DNA of 64,000 nt from Salinibacterium sp. G-O1 (GCF_030063305.1 NZ_JASISV010000002.1:186001-250000), one strand, 5' to 3'. Positions 42,840 to 51,925 are shown, counted from the stretch's first letter. The notes: a model not told the origin generated them from the sequence alone. A program made the numbers and translations.

Positions 42840-43595
42840 TTATTTTCGGGCCTCGATGAAGGCTCGCTCGCCCCTGGACACAAATGATCCATGCTGGGCG
42901 ATGTGCTCGTGCATCGCGCGCAACCTGTCGCGGTACTTCTCCGCCGAGAAGTCGGGCACGGTCCAGATCACCTTGCGCAGGAAAACGACCACCGCTGCAA
43001 CGTCAAAGAATTCCAGGCGCGGCGACTCCTGTCGGAGGTCGACGACAGCGAGTCCCGCCGCCCGCGCACCAGTTTCCAGCCGTTCGATCGTAGAAACGGG
43101 ATCGACCCATTGCGGGCCCATCATGAACTCGTACAGGTCACGATTGGTTCCATGACCGACCTGTTGGGAGAGAAAAGTACCTCCCGGTCGAAGCACCCGG
43201 GCGATTTCGGTCCAGGGGGTGATGGTGGGCAGTCGCGACATCACCACATCGAACGTCTCGTCCTCGTACGGCAGCGGTGCGTCATTGGCGACCTCGGCCA
43301 CGCTTCCGCCGAGCGGTGCGAGCCGCGCCCTGGCGATGGCCAGGTTGGGAGGCCAGGCCTCGGTGGCGGCGATCACGTCTGGTTTGTTGACGGCCCGGTT
43401 GAGGGCAAAGGAGTACACCTCAGCGCCGCCGGTCTCAATGTCGAGGCTGGCGCTGGCCGCACTGAGCCGCGCCGAGGCCATCGTCGCGTAGCCCCAGGAC
43501 GTGCGTTGCTCGGTGGCGCGACCGTGAAACCACGAGAAATCCCAGCCGTCGACATCGACAGACTCACCCTCAGCCAGAAGTTCGTCGAACGTCAC
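42840..43595 (-). CDS. Class I SAM-dependent methyltransferase
   Basis: 251 residues from GTG 43595. The Rossmann methyltransferase core shows a modified SAM loop (LDIETGGAEVYSFAL), the acidic strand end VIAATEAWPPNLAIAR, the DETFDVVMSR motif IV region and RVLRPGGTFLSQQVG. Its target is unknown; the pattern is like small-molecule or UbiE-type enzymes. TAACGT at 43603-43608 lies 7 nt upstream, so it is probably leaderless, although the gene starts only 22 nt after the DnaJ-like gene. Confidence 0.85.
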   Translation of the reverse strand: MTFDELLAEGESVDVDGWDFSWFHGRATEQRTSWGYATMASARLSAASASLDIETGGAEVYSFALNRAVNKPDVIAATEAWPPNLAIARARLAPLGGSVAEVANDAPLPYEDETFDVVMSRLPTITPWTEIARVLRPGGTFLSQQVGHGTNRDLYEFMMGPQWVDPVSTIERLETGARAAGLAVVDLRQESPRLEFFDVAAVVVFLRKVIWTVPDFSAEKYRDRLRAMHEHIAQHGSFVSRGERAFIEARK

Positions 43596-43617
43596 GATGT
43601 CAACGTTAGCTCTGGTG

Positions 43618-44532
43618 TCAGACGAACCGAACGCCATCCGCGACACGCGTGCGGACGTCGAAGAGCTCGTTGCCGCCGATGGGCGCAGACCCCGGGATTC
43701 CCTGGCGCAGCAGCATCGCGAGGGACGTCTGAGTCACAGCGAGGGTGGCGGCACCGCGCACGCTGCCCAGTTGCGTAACGGACTCGGCGAGTGCGTCATC
43801 CGGAAGCACGATGACCAGTCCGGTGAATCGCACCCGCAACTGCCGGGACAGCACCTTCGCGCGGACGGCGAGCTCATGCATGGGGCGCTCCCCCGCAATG
43901 ACGTCGCCGATCAGCTCTCCTCTGCGGATGCGCACCGGCCCACCGAAGTCTTCGGAGAGCATCGCGAACAAGCCGGTCGGCCCGAGAACCACATGGTCGA
44001 TCTTCGACTCGGGCTCCCCCGTCGAGACGTCATGCCATACCGTGAACCCGATGCCGAGCGTGCTGAGGGTTCGAGCGGTGGACTCCTCGGCAAGCGCGTC
44101 TGCCAGTGTGCGCCTGATCTCGCGAGGGGCGCTTCGCACTAACGCGGGGTCGTAGGGGTCGGTGATCTCGACTCCCCTGCCCACCCACTCCCGCAACTGG
44201 CCGAGAAACTTCTCGCGTCTCCACCCTCCCGGGTGCCCGTGTGAGCGGGCCTTTGGCCTGGTGTCCTGGCGCGGTCGGGCGGCCTGTGTCGTGAATGTCT
44301 CGTGCGTGCGGGAATGGATGCCACGACCACTGTCGTACGCCGCCCGCTTCTGTGCGGTCCCGACGTAATCCCACGCCTCCTGCACGGCATTGAAGCGACC
44401 GGGATCGCCGCCCGTGTCAGGGTGAGTCTCCCGCAGCGCCTTGCGGAATGCGCGACGAAGCTCATCATCCGAGGCGGATGCCGCGACGCCGAGCACCTCG
44501 TAGGGGCTCGCCGACAGGGGGCTCTCTGGCAT
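43618..44532 (-). CDS. J-domain protein with NERD-like nuclease-related domain
   Basis: 304 residues from ATG 44532. The N-terminal J domain (SPYEVLGVAASASDDELRRA, with HPD in the ETHPDTGGDPGRF loop, about 36-38) is followed by a Gly/Arg/His linker and a NERD-like domain from about residue 140 (TARTLSTLGIGFTVWHDVST, then KIDHVVLGPTGLFAM). It lacks the zinc and C-terminal domains of DnaJ, so it is a DnaJ-like co-chaperone linked to a putative nuclease or nucleic-acid module. Confidence 0.82.
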   Translation of the reverse strand: MPESPLSASPYEVLGVAASASDDELRRAFRKALRETHPDTGGDPGRFNAVQEAWDYVGTAQKRAAYDSGRGIHSRTHETFTTQAARPRQDTRPKARSHGHPGGWRREKFLGQLREWVGRGVEITDPYDPALVRSAPREIRRTLADALAEESTARTLSTLGIGFTVWHDVSTGEPESKIDHVVLGPTGLFAMLSEDFGGPVRIRRGELIGDVIAGERPMHELAVRAKVLSRQLRVRFTGLVIVLPDDALAESVTQLGSVRGAATLAVTQTSLAMLLRQGIPGSAPIGGNELFDVRTRVADGVRFV

Positions 44533-44681
44533 TCGATCACTTTCGACGGGATTTGCGGGCGTGCCCACACTACCCAGCCAGCGTGGGTGATTGCTGGTAC
44601 GCCCTGCTGTTCGGCGCTGAACACGCGACCGAAGTCGAGGATTTGCCGCGTACACACAGGTGACCGGCGTACGTTGTTGTC

Positions 44682-45173
44682 GTGACCACTATCTCCGACA
44701 TTCCCCTCACCACAATCGACGGAAACACCACGAGCCTCGCTGAATTCGGTGACAAGGTGGTGCTCATCGTCAACGTCGCATCCCGTTGCGGCCTCGCGCC
44801 CCAATACGAGAAGCTCGAGGCGCTGCAGAAGGCGTACGGTGAGCGCGGTTTCACGGTCCTGGGCTTCCCCAGCAACCAGTTTTTGCAGGAGTTGAGCACT
44901 GAGGACAAGATCAAGGAGTACTGCTCCATGACCTGGGGCGTTACCTTCCCTATGTTTGAGAAGGTGAAACTCAACGGCAAGGATGCTCATCCGCTCTTCC
45001 AGGAGCTCACGAAGACTGCCGACGCCGCCGGCAAGGCCGGTAAGGTCAAGTGGAATTTCGAGAAGTTTGTCGTCACCCCCCACGGTGATGTTCACAGGTT
45101 CCGTCCCATGGTCGAACCTGATGCTCCCGAAATCGTTGCTCTGATCGAGGGTTCCCTGCCCGCCCCGGCATAG
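44682..45173 (+). CDS. Glutathione peroxidase family thiol peroxidase
   Basis: 163 residues. The peroxidatic Cys is in NVASRCGLAPQY (about 30-41), so this is a Cys, not selenocysteine, enzyme. The usual GFPCNQF block reads GFPSNQF. A Cys in KEYCSMTWGVTFPMF is placed like the resolving Cys of thioredoxin-dependent members; mycothiol or thioredoxin would be the reductant. WNFEKFVV keeps the catalytic Trp-Asn. GTG 44682 has TACGTT at 44670-44675, 6 nt upstream (leaderless). Confidence 0.92.
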   Translation: MTTISDIPLTTIDGNTTSLAEFGDKVVLIVNVASRCGLAPQYEKLEALQKAYGERGFTVLGFPSNQFLQELSTEDKIKEYCSMTWGVTFPMFEKVKLNGKDAHPLFQELTKTADAAGKAGKVKWNFEKFVVTPHGDVHRFRPMVEPDAPEIVALIEGSLPAPA

Positions 45174-45182
45174 TCTTCTCTC

Positions 45183-45875
45183 GTGCGTCTACTTCTCATC
45201 AGGCATGGCCAAACCCCGGCGAACGTCGAGGGACGACTCGACACCGCACGGCCGGGCCCCGGGCTCACCGAACTCGGGACGCGCCAGGCGGCCGCCCTCC
45301 CCGAGGCTCTGAGAAACGACGTGGTCGACGGAATCTACGTCAGCTCGCTCGTGCGCACCCACCTCACCGCCGCGCCGTTGGCCGCCGATCGTGGCCTTGA
45401 GCCGATCGAACTGCCAGGCATCCACGAAATCGGTGCCGGGGACCTGGAAAACAACAACGACGCAGAGTCAATTCGGATCTACCATCGCACCGCATTTGCG
45501 TGGGGCCTCGGAGACCTCGATGTCACCATGCCCGGCGGCGCGGATGGACACGAATTCTTTGCTCGCTATGACGCAGACATCGCGCGTGTTTTTGCCGACC
45601 TCGAGCCAGCAGACGACGACAGTCCGGGTGTTTCTCGCTCTGCCGTGGTCATCAGCCACGGAGCGGCCATTCGCGTGTGGGTGGCAGCCCGCGTCACCAA
45701 TGTGCCGCCGAGCTTCTCGGGCGAGAACGAGATCGGCAACACTGGCGTTATTGAGCTTGAAGGTAACCCGGTCGACGGCTGGGTGTTGCTCTCCTGGCAG
45801 GGCAGCCCGGTGGGTGGCTCAGACCTTGTGGATTCCGCGGCGATTGACCCCACAGGCGAATCGCTGCTCGACTGA
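45183..45875 (+). CDS. Histidine phosphatase family protein
   Basis: 230 residues. The RHG motif is LLIRHGQTPANVEGRLD (3-19), and the second catalytic His lies in AVVISHGAAIRVW. It belongs to the phosphoglycerate-mutase-like phosphatases; substrate unknown. GTG 45183 has TAGTCT at 45171-45176, 6 nt upstream, so it can be transcribed on its own as a leaderless mRNA even though it starts 9 nt after the peroxidase stop. Confidence 0.9.
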   Translation: MRLLLIRHGQTPANVEGRLDTARPGPGLTELGTRQAAALPEALRNDVVDGIYVSSLVRTHLTAAPLAADRGLEPIELPGIHEIGAGDLENNNDAESIRIYHRTAFAWGLGDLDVTMPGGADGHEFFARYDADIARVFADLEPADDDSPGVSRSAVVISHGAAIRVWVAARVTNVPPSFSGENEIGNTGVIELEGNPVDGWVLLSWQGSPVGGSDLVDSAAIDPTGESLLD

Positions 45876-45906
45876 CGCTGATCCGGCCAGGCTTGGCAGA
45901 GTCCGG

Positions 45907-47736
45907 CTAGCGGCCTCCGCCCCCGCCTCCGCCGCCTCCTCCTCCGGAGAACCCGCCGCCGGATGAACCTCCGCTGAACGAACCACCGCCACTCCCGCCC
46001 CAACTCGAGGTCGAGGCTGGCGGGGTCATTGCCGTCGAGAAACCGCGCAGGGTGTTCGAGAATACGACGGCGTTAAATCCGTTGGTACCCACAAACCAGT
46101 CTGGCTGTTCGGGCTGCGCTTGCACGCGCACCTCGAGCTCGCGCATCCATTGGTCTTCCACGCCCCAGAGCACCGCCCAGGGCAGGAGTTTCTCGTACAG
46201 CTTGATCATCTCGAGGTTGTTTCCGACATCGACGCGAACGGCACCACTGGGACTTTGCAGCGCCCTCAGCCTGTCTTTCTCGGCGAGGGTCAGATACATA
46301 CGCATCCCCTCGAGGTATTCGCGCGCTTCCGCGCCCTGGCGGGTCGGACGCAGTGGCCGGATCGACAGGGCGATGCTCACGATCAAGGCGACCACGCCGA
46401 AAGCCATCACCGGCAGCAGTATCGGGCTGGAGTTGAGATAGATCTCGCTCGTGATGATGAGGATGGCGATCGCGATGACGCCAAGGATGATTTGCCCCGC
46501 GACGATCGCGCCGCCCACGCCGCGCCCTGGGGTTGGCTCCAGAAAGCCCGAAGCCGTGAGTGACGATTTTGCGTCGGATGACCTCTTCGTCAATGACGAC
46601 ATGAGACCCGTCTCGCCCTGGCCGAATTCGCGCAAAGCACCGGGTTCGGGAGCAGAACCGAACAGCACTCTGAGCAACTCGGCATCCTCGGGGTTCGTGC
46701 CCTGATCCCCGAGATACTGCAGGGTGTACGGCTCACCACCGGCCTTGACTGCGTACGCCAGAATGCGGATATTCCTGCGGACCGCCAGTCTCACCAGAGC
46801 GGCGGGAATTACAGTTTGTGCGCGGCCCATGAGGTGAGCGGACTGCATGATCGTGATGTTGCCAGGCTCGCTGTATTGAGGGATGACGATGCCTCGTCCC
46901 TTTGCGCCTCGCCCAGCGCGTATGCGCGAGACGATGGCCGCGACCACTCCGCCGAGACTGAACAGCCCCACCCCTCCCGCAGCCAGGTCGAAGCCGAGGG
47001 GAACCGCCCGGGGAACGTTGACCGTGGGTTCCGGTGTGACGAAGGTGTCCGGGTTGAACCCGATGGCAACGGTCAGGGTCTGGCGGGGCGAGAGGTTCGC
47101 TGCGCTCGCCGTGAAGGTGCGCTCGGACCCGGAAGCCGTTTCATCGATCGGGCAGGTCGCTCCATCGCCCTGGAATCCCACGTAGCATGCCGCGTTTCCG
47201 GTGTACTCCCCCGCAACCGAACCGTCGACATGCACCACGGCGGTGACGCTCCCAAAAGGCTGATCCCATCCGACTCCGTTGACGTCCCAATAGAACTCGT
47301 CAGAGGCGGTGTCGTCGAACGACCGCACGACGTTCTGTTGTGAATACGAGATCACATAGGTCACTGCACCGTGAACGAAATCGTCTGTACCCAGTGCGAG
47401 CTGCACAAAACCGTCTGAGTATTCCTGGGCGAACGGCACGGCCGTTCCATTCTCATCGGTGACCGAGCTCACGGTGGTGCGAAGATCAACGCCATCGAAA
47501 TCGTCCGGAATGGCTCGAATGATCCCCCGGTTCTGGTCGAAGTCAGGAAACCTCGCGACGATCGTCTCAATCACTTCGAGTTGGGATGTGCCATCGGCGA
47601 GGCGACTCAGCGTGTAGTCAGCATCGAAGGAGTCGAACGTGAAGTCGCTGGTATCGGCCGCGGCTGGCAGCGGCGCCGATAGTGCAACAACACCGCCGAC
47701 CAGCAGGAGGAAGGCTGACGTGAGTAGTTTTCGCAT
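45907..47736 (-). CDS. DUF2207 secreted/membrane protein with Gly-rich tail
   Basis: 609 residues from ATG 47736. A signal peptide (MRKLLTSAFLLLVGGVVALS) leads to the extracellular DUF2207 beta domain (about 30-240), one membrane helix (about 255-275), a cytosolic region, two more helices (about 410-455) and a tail of almost only Gly/Ser (last 35 residues). Role unknown in all bacteria. TAGGCT at 47744-47749 lies 7 nt upstream (leaderless). It is divergent from a small GNAT gene. Confidence 0.88.
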   Translation of the reverse strand: MRKLLTSAFLLLVGGVVALSAPLPAAADTSDFTFDSFDADYTLSRLADGTSQLEVIETIVARFPDFDQNRGIIRAIPDDFDGVDLRTTVSSVTDENGTAVPFAQEYSDGFVQLALGTDDFVHGAVTYVISYSQQNVVRSFDDTASDEFYWDVNGVGWDQPFGSVTAVVHVDGSVAGEYTGNAACYVGFQGDGATCPIDETASGSERTFTASAANLSPRQTLTVAIGFNPDTFVTPEPTVNVPRAVPLGFDLAAGGVGLFSLGGVVAAIVSRIRAGRGAKGRGIVIPQYSEPGNITIMQSAHLMGRAQTVIPAALVRLAVRRNIRILAYAVKAGGEPYTLQYLGDQGTNPEDAELLRVLFGSAPEPGALREFGQGETGLMSSLTKRSSDAKSSLTASGFLEPTPGRGVGGAIVAGQIILGVIAIAILIITSEIYLNSSPILLPVMAFGVVALIVSIALSIRPLRPTRQGAEAREYLEGMRMYLTLAEKDRLRALQSPSGAVRVDVGNNLEMIKLYEKLLPWAVLWGVEDQWMRELEVRVQAQPEQPDWFVGTNGFNAVVFSNTLRGFSTAMTPPASTSSWGGSGGGSFSGGSSGGGFSGGGGGGGGGGGR

Positions 47737-47789
47737 CGATGCGAGCCTAACTGTCAGCACCAGCATCACGCGGATATTATTCTGGGTGC

Positions 47790-48074
47790 ATGTCGAAGAT
47801 CTTCACCCATGAGCCGGATGCGAGCCGCTATACGCTCACAATCGAGGGGCAGCTTGTCGCACTGGCCGACTACCGGATCAACGGGAATTCAATTTCGTTC
47901 AACCACACATTCACGCAGCCGAACCACCGGGGACGAGGCTTAGCGGGAGAGCTGGTCGAGTTCGCCATCAACGATGTCGAGGCAATGTCAGAGCGCCGGA
48001 TCGTGCCGATGTGCTGGTATGTGGCCGACTGGTTCGACGCTCGACCGGCACGCGGCGGGCTCCTGACTCGCTAG
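47790..48074 (+). CDS. GNAT-like N-acetyltransferase (YidJ/Gtt1-like short form)
   Basis: 94 residues, the short N-acetyltransferase-domain type. Pattern: LADYRINGNSISFNHTFTQP, then the acetyl-CoA motif NHRGRGLAGELVEFAINDV and the C-terminal RIVPMCWYVADWF. The substrate is unknown. ATG 47790 has TATTCT at 47778-47783, 6 nt upstream (leaderless). Confidence 0.88.
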   Translation: MSKIFTHEPDASRYTLTIEGQLVALADYRINGNSISFNHTFTQPNHRGRGLAGELVEFAINDVEAMSERRIVPMCWYVADWFDARPARGGLLTR

Positions 48075-48179
48075 CACGAGCATCGACGGCCGGGGGCAGC
48101 CGTAGCACTCATTCGGAGGTAGACAGCTGACTTCACCCTTGTAATGGGGATCGTATGGCTTCGAATCGGTGCCTAATGT

Positions 48180-48196
48180 CGTAGCTAAGAACTACG
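48180..48196 (+). promoter_or_regulatory. Small hairpin in the leader of a DUF2510 gene
   Basis: CGTAG-N7-CTACG stem just before a G6 ribosome site (GGGGGGCC). The 136-bp stretch 48075-48210 otherwise holds no gene; a TAATGT at 48174-48179 may be a -10. A related leader arrangement precedes the second DUF2510 gene at 53564. Confidence 0.4.
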
Positions 48197-48210
48197 GCGG
48201 GGGGCCGAAA

Positions 48211-48558
48211 ATGTCACTAATTCAACACGCACACGTGCCGGCTGGCTGGTATCCCGACGGGGTAGCAGACGACAGCTTGCGATGGTGGGATGGCACAGAC
48301 TGGACCAACGATGTCCGTTCAGTCGCCGCACCCATCCTCGTCGCTGTGCCACCCATGGATGTTGAGTATGTACCCGCGGAGTCGCTGGCCATTGAGCCCA
48401 CTCCCGTCACCGCGCCCGAGGCGGTATCCGAACTTCTGACGCCTGTCCCCGAACGACAGGCGTCAGATCAGCATGCAGACGCCCCGGTACTCAGCCGCCG
48501 CCAGTTGCGCGAGATGCTGGGTGGCCCGCTCGTGACCGAAACGCCGATCAACCTGTAG
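48211..48558 (+). CDS. DUF2510 domain protein
   Basis: 115 residues from ATG 48211. An N-terminal DUF2510 module (PAGWYPDGVADDSLRWWDGTD then WTNDVRS, residues 10-36) is followed by a Pro/Val/Glu-rich, probably disordered region and a short conserved-looking end (RRQLREMLGGPLVTETPINL). No membrane helix is present, unlike most DUF2510 proteins. The ribosome site is G-rich (GGGGGGCC). The 3' end overlaps the convergent gene by 11 nt. Confidence 0.75.
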   Translation: MSLIQHAHVPAGWYPDGVADDSLRWWDGTDWTNDVRSVAAPILVAVPPMDVEYVPAESLAIEPTPVTAPEAVSELLTPVPERQASDQHADAPVLSRRQLREMLGGPLVTETPINL

Positions 48559-48874
48559 GGCTATCCCGATCATTGCTCGGGCTAGTTGACAGCGAATTCC
48601 AGCGAGCTCCGTTGCGCACGGTGGCACGCCACGACTCAACCACCGCGAGTGTTCCGGTCACGGATGCCACGTGCTGTGCGACCTGCGCCGCGATGTCGTC
48701 ATCGTCGGCCGTGAATCGCACCACGATCCGAGCCTGGCCGCTCACCACGTGAAGGTCGACAGCCTCGACGACGACCAACTCCAGAGCAGCGGCCTTCGCA
48801 GCCGGGAGCACGCTGTCAGGAGCTACACCGGCTGCCAGCGCGCCGATGGCCATGGTCACTCGATATGAGGGCAT
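48548..48874 (-). CDS. Conserved-looking hypothetical protein, divergent from RNase H gene
   Basis: 108 residues from ATG 48874; the longer open frame is antisense to the RNase H gene and is rejected. I do not recognise a family. The core (YRVTMAIGALAAGVAPDSVL to LHVVSGQARIVVRFTADDDD then IAAQVAQHVASVTG) alternates strands and helices like a small ferredoxin-like fold, with a disordered Ser/Asp tail. TAGGGT on the minus strand (48882-48887) lies 7 nt upstream: leaderless, with a -10 that overlaps that of the RNase H gene. Confidence 0.68.
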   Translation of the reverse strand: MPSYRVTMAIGALAAGVAPDSVLPAAKAAALELVVVEAVDLHVVSGQARIVVRFTADDDDIAAQVAQHVASVTGTLAVVESWRATVRNGARWNSLSTSPSNDRDSPTG

Positions 48875-48880
48875 GCTCGC

Positions 48881-48887
48881 TACCCTA
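48881..48887. promoter_or_regulatory. Shared -10 heptamer TACCCTA of two divergent leaderless genes
   Basis: TACCCT (48881-48886) reads as the plus-strand -10 for RNase H, 7 nt before ATG 48894. The complement of 48882-48887, TAGGGT, reads as the minus-strand -10, 7 nt before ATG 48874. Only 19 bp separate the two start codons. Confidence 0.65.
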
Positions 48888-48893
48888 GAGGTG

Positions 48894-49538
48894 ATGACTA
48901 TCACTGCTGCTGCCGACGGTTCCGCGCTGGGCAACCCTGGGCCCGCCGGGTGGGCCTGGTACATCGACGATGAGACCTGGGCTGCGGGTGGCTGGCCCCA
49001 TGGCACGAACAATATGGGCGAGTTGAAGGCAGTTCTCGAGTTGTTTCGGGCTACCGCCAGCATTGACGACGACCTGCACATCCTTTGTGACAGCCAGTAC
49101 GTCATCAACTCCGTGACCAAGTGGATGCCGGGCTGGAAGAAGAAGGGCTGGCGCAAGGGTGACGGCAAGCAAGTGATGAATCTCGACCTGCTTATGGAGC
49201 TCGACGAGGCGATCGCGGGTCGGCGGTACAGATTCGAGTGGGTCAAGGGACACGTCGGTCACGTTCTCAATGAAGCAGCGGATGTGCGTGCCCGAGGTGC
49301 TGCCGAGGCGTATCAGCGCCGCGCCCCGGTGCCAGAAGGCCCCGGATTCCCCGGTGCGGCAGCGACCCGTCCGGCCTCACCCACCACTGCCGCGGTGCAG
49401 GCGCCCAGCCTGTTCGAGTTGGATGAACCGGACCACCCGGTAACCGTGAACTTCAGCTCGAGTGAATACTCGCGGTTGGTTGCGAGAGCGACGAGTGCGG
49501 GAATTACCGTCGACGAGTTGATTCGCGGTCTCGCGTAA
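48894..49538 (+). CDS. RNase H family protein with C-terminal extension
   Basis: 214 residues from ATG 48894. RNase H1 active-site residues are visible: ADGSALGNPGPAGWAWY (D), NNMGELKAVLELF (E), ILCDSQYVINS (D) and HVLNEAADVRARGA (final D). It degrades RNA in RNA-DNA hybrids. After residue 150 comes an Ala/Pro-rich linker and a short end (VNFSSSEYSRLVARATSAGI, TVDELIRGLA) that may be a small DNA- or protein-binding helix pair. The likely mRNA is leaderless. Confidence 0.9.
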   Translation: MTITAAADGSALGNPGPAGWAWYIDDETWAAGGWPHGTNNMGELKAVLELFRATASIDDDLHILCDSQYVINSVTKWMPGWKKKGWRKGDGKQVMNLDLLMELDEAIAGRRYRFEWVKGHVGHVLNEAADVRARGAAEAYQRRAPVPEGPGFPGAAATRPASPTTAAVQAPSLFELDEPDHPVTVNFSSSEYSRLVARATSAGITVDELIRGLA

Positions 49539-49548
49539 CTTCCGACGC

Positions 49549-51120
49549 CTACCTCTGCTTCTGCAGTTGCGCGAGCAGAGTGGGTCCTCGGCGGTCGAGG
49601 ATGGCTCCGCCCTGCCGAATGCCGATGACCAACAGGGTGGAACCCAGGGTGATCCCCACAACAAGCGATAGCCACCCCAGCGCGGCGATGTCGAGAGCGA
49701 ATCCGACGACCGCCAACACCAGCTCGGGAAGGATCAGAATTCCCAGGATGCTCCACGTCGCGAACATCGACAGCATCAAGCTGACGCCCCCTCCGGGCTT
49801 TGAGGTGAACGGACTCTCCCCCGGTGCCGGAACCATGAAGACAAACCGCGCAGAGATCACTGACGACACACCGAATCCAGTGAGCAAAATGCCGATCGTG
49901 ATGCCAAGAAGTCCGGGCAGGATCTCCCAGGTGTTGGCCGCCCAGACGGAGCCGATGGCAAGCACGACACACACCGGGACGGCGAAGACGGCGAGAGCAA
50001 GCACCCGTCCGACGCGATCGGCTCGACCACTGACACCTGTTTGCAGGTGCAACGCGAACGCAGTGTTGTCGTACGAAACGTCTGTGTAGATCGACAGAGA
50101 GAGAAGCACGGCGATGATCGGGGCCACAACGTTCAGCGGCGCCAGGTTTCCGTTAGTCCCCGCGTAAACGAAGATCAATATCGGCACCAGCGGAACCGTG
50201 ATGAGGGACTGCGCATAGCGAGGATCACGCATCCAGTACGTGAGCGCTCTGGAGGCAACCGCACCAGATGGTGTGTCGGGGAAGATGGCGAACAGCCCGA
50301 GCCCTCGTGCAGCGGCCCTCGTCTGTGTCGAGTGATGTGGAGACTCCAGCGCACGGGCCAGCCCCCAACGCCAGAGCAGGAGAAACGCGCCGAGTGTGCC
50401 GATTCCGATCAGAAACTCAAGTCCGGCCCGGCCGGGATTCCCGGAGGCGATATCTGCAGGCACAGCCCAGATCGCGCCCAGCGGGGTCCACGACACAACA
50501 TTCGCGATTCGAGGCAGCAGGTCAGCGGCATCCCTGAACTGCTGGGAGACCCACAGGATGATCGGCCCGAGCATCAGGAGAGGGACGAAAATCAGGATGC
50601 CTTTCGCCTCGCGGGCGCGGCGACCCGCACTGATCCGCGAGCTCAGGGCTACGAGCATCCGTGACCCCACTACGCACGTGAGCACGCCAATAACGGCACA
50701 CACGACCGCGGCAAGTGCGGCCAGCGGGTGACCCCACCACGTGCCAGCCGTGGCCAAAGCTGCGACGAGCGTCACCAGTCCCGGAACGCCCAGTACCCCA
50801 CTGATCGCCAATGACAGCAGCAGGGTATTGAGAGGGATGGGGAAGGTCGCGAGCCTGGCGGGTTCTACCGTCTGGTCGATGCCGGAGGTCAGCACGGGCA
50901 GGACGGTCCACCCCACGACGAGCGCAGCGCCCGCCAGGACGGTGACCGAGCGGGCAAATTCGATATCGGCGAATCTCAAGACGAACAGCCCGGCGATGGC
51001 GAGCACGAGCAATCCGAGTCCGTAGAGTCCGCCAAGAATGACGGCAACCAGCTGCCACGGGCTTTTCCTGAGCGAGTTCGCCAGCAGAAGGAAGCGCAAT
51101 TTTACGAGAGTCGCAACCAT
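49549..51120 (-). CDS. ABC exporter membrane protein
   Basis: 523 residues with about twelve hydrophobic segments in an ABC-2-like arrangement and no soluble domain. It follows the ATPase gene with a 19-nt overlap and must be its membrane partner. I cannot name a substrate. Blocks such as LRKSPWQLVAVILGGLYGLG at the N-terminus match large actinobacterial transporter permeases of unknown role. Confidence 0.82.
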   Translation of the reverse strand: MVATLVKLRFLLLANSLRKSPWQLVAVILGGLYGLGLLVLAIAGLFVLRFADIEFARSVTVLAGAALVVGWTVLPVLTSGIDQTVEPARLATFPIPLNTLLLSLAISGVLGVPGLVTLVAALATAGTWWGHPLAALAAVVCAVIGVLTCVVGSRMLVALSSRISAGRRAREAKGILIFVPLLMLGPIILWVSQQFRDAADLLPRIANVVSWTPLGAIWAVPADIASGNPGRAGLEFLIGIGTLGAFLLLWRWGLARALESPHHSTQTRAAARGLGLFAIFPDTPSGAVASRALTYWMRDPRYAQSLITVPLVPILIFVYAGTNGNLAPLNVVAPIIAVLLSLSIYTDVSYDNTAFALHLQTGVSGRADRVGRVLALAVFAVPVCVVLAIGSVWAANTWEILPGLLGITIGILLTGFGVSSVISARFVFMVPAPGESPFTSKPGGGVSLMLSMFATWSILGILILPELVLAVVGFALDIAALGWLSLVVGITLGSTLLVIGIRQGGAILDRRGPTLLAQLQKQR

Positions 51121-51899
51121 GCCGGCCCCTCCCCCGTGCGGCGACCGCCCACCAGCTCGACGAACCGGTCTTCCAGCGTCGAATCGCCGCGAATCTCATC
51201 GATCGTTCCCGCCGCGAGCACTCGACCCTGGGCGATGATCGCGACGTGGTCGCACATCCGTTGCACCAGATCCATTGCATGGCTCGACACGATGACGGTG
51301 CCACCTGATGCCACGAATCCCTCGAGGATGTCCCGAATGTTCGCCGAAGACACGGGATCGACAGATTCGAAGGGTTCATCCAGCACGAGCAGTTTCGGGG
51401 CGTGCACGAGAGCGCAGGCGAGAGCGATTTTCTTGATCATGCCCGCCGAGTAGTCGATGACCAACGTGCCTCCTGCACCCTCGAGGTCGAGGAGTTGCAA
51501 AAGGTCATGCGCTCGCTCGACCACGACTTCCCGGGTCATCCCGCTCAGAAGACCGGCATAGGTGACCAGCTGCAGACCGGTGAGCCGGTCAAAAAGTCTC
51601 ACTCCATCGCTGAGGTTGCCCACCAGTCGCTTCGCTTCCACGAGGTGTGACCACACGTCGACACCATGGACGCTCACCTGGCCGGCATCCGGCCTCAGCA
51701 AACCTGTGGCCATCGACAGCGTCGTGGTTTTGCCTGCCCCATTGGGGCCGACAAGTCCGAAGAACGAACCACTGGGCACCGTCAGGTCGAGATTGTCGAC
51801 GGCCGGCTTGTCGCCGAAATATTTGACGAGACCGCGAATGGACAGAGCCGGAATGGGGTGCATTGCGAGTTCATCCGATCCTGAGGAATTCTGGGTCAT
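51102..51899 (-). CDS. ABC transporter ATP-binding protein (exporter type)
   Basis: 265 residues. Walker A GPNGAGKTT (about 50-58), signature DYSAGMIKKIALACALVHAP (a YSAGM variant), Walker B LLVLDEPFESVDP and switch VIVSSHAMDLVQ are all present. It energises the permease encoded by the overlapping downstream gene. Start ATG 51899 or the adjacent GTG 51902; the ATG is chosen. Confidence 0.9.
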   Translation of the reverse strand: MTQNSSGSDELAMHPIPALSIRGLVKYFGDKPAVDNLDLTVPSGSFFGLVGPNGAGKTTTLSMATGLLRPDAGQVSVHGVDVWSHLVEAKRLVGNLSDGVRLFDRLTGLQLVTYAGLLSGMTREVVVERAHDLLQLLDLEGAGGTLVIDYSAGMIKKIALACALVHAPKLLVLDEPFESVDPVSSANIRDILEGFVASGGTVIVSSHAMDLVQRMCDHVAIIAQGRVLAAGTIDEIRGDSTLEDRFVELVGGRRTGEGPAWLRLS

Positions 51900-51925
51900 C
51901 ACAACCCTACGCGGGAGCTATCAAC

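Noticed and set aside
48875-49246. N-terminal extension of the 108-aa minus-strand protein
   Set aside because: Antisense to the RNase H gene; the internal ATG has a well-placed -10.
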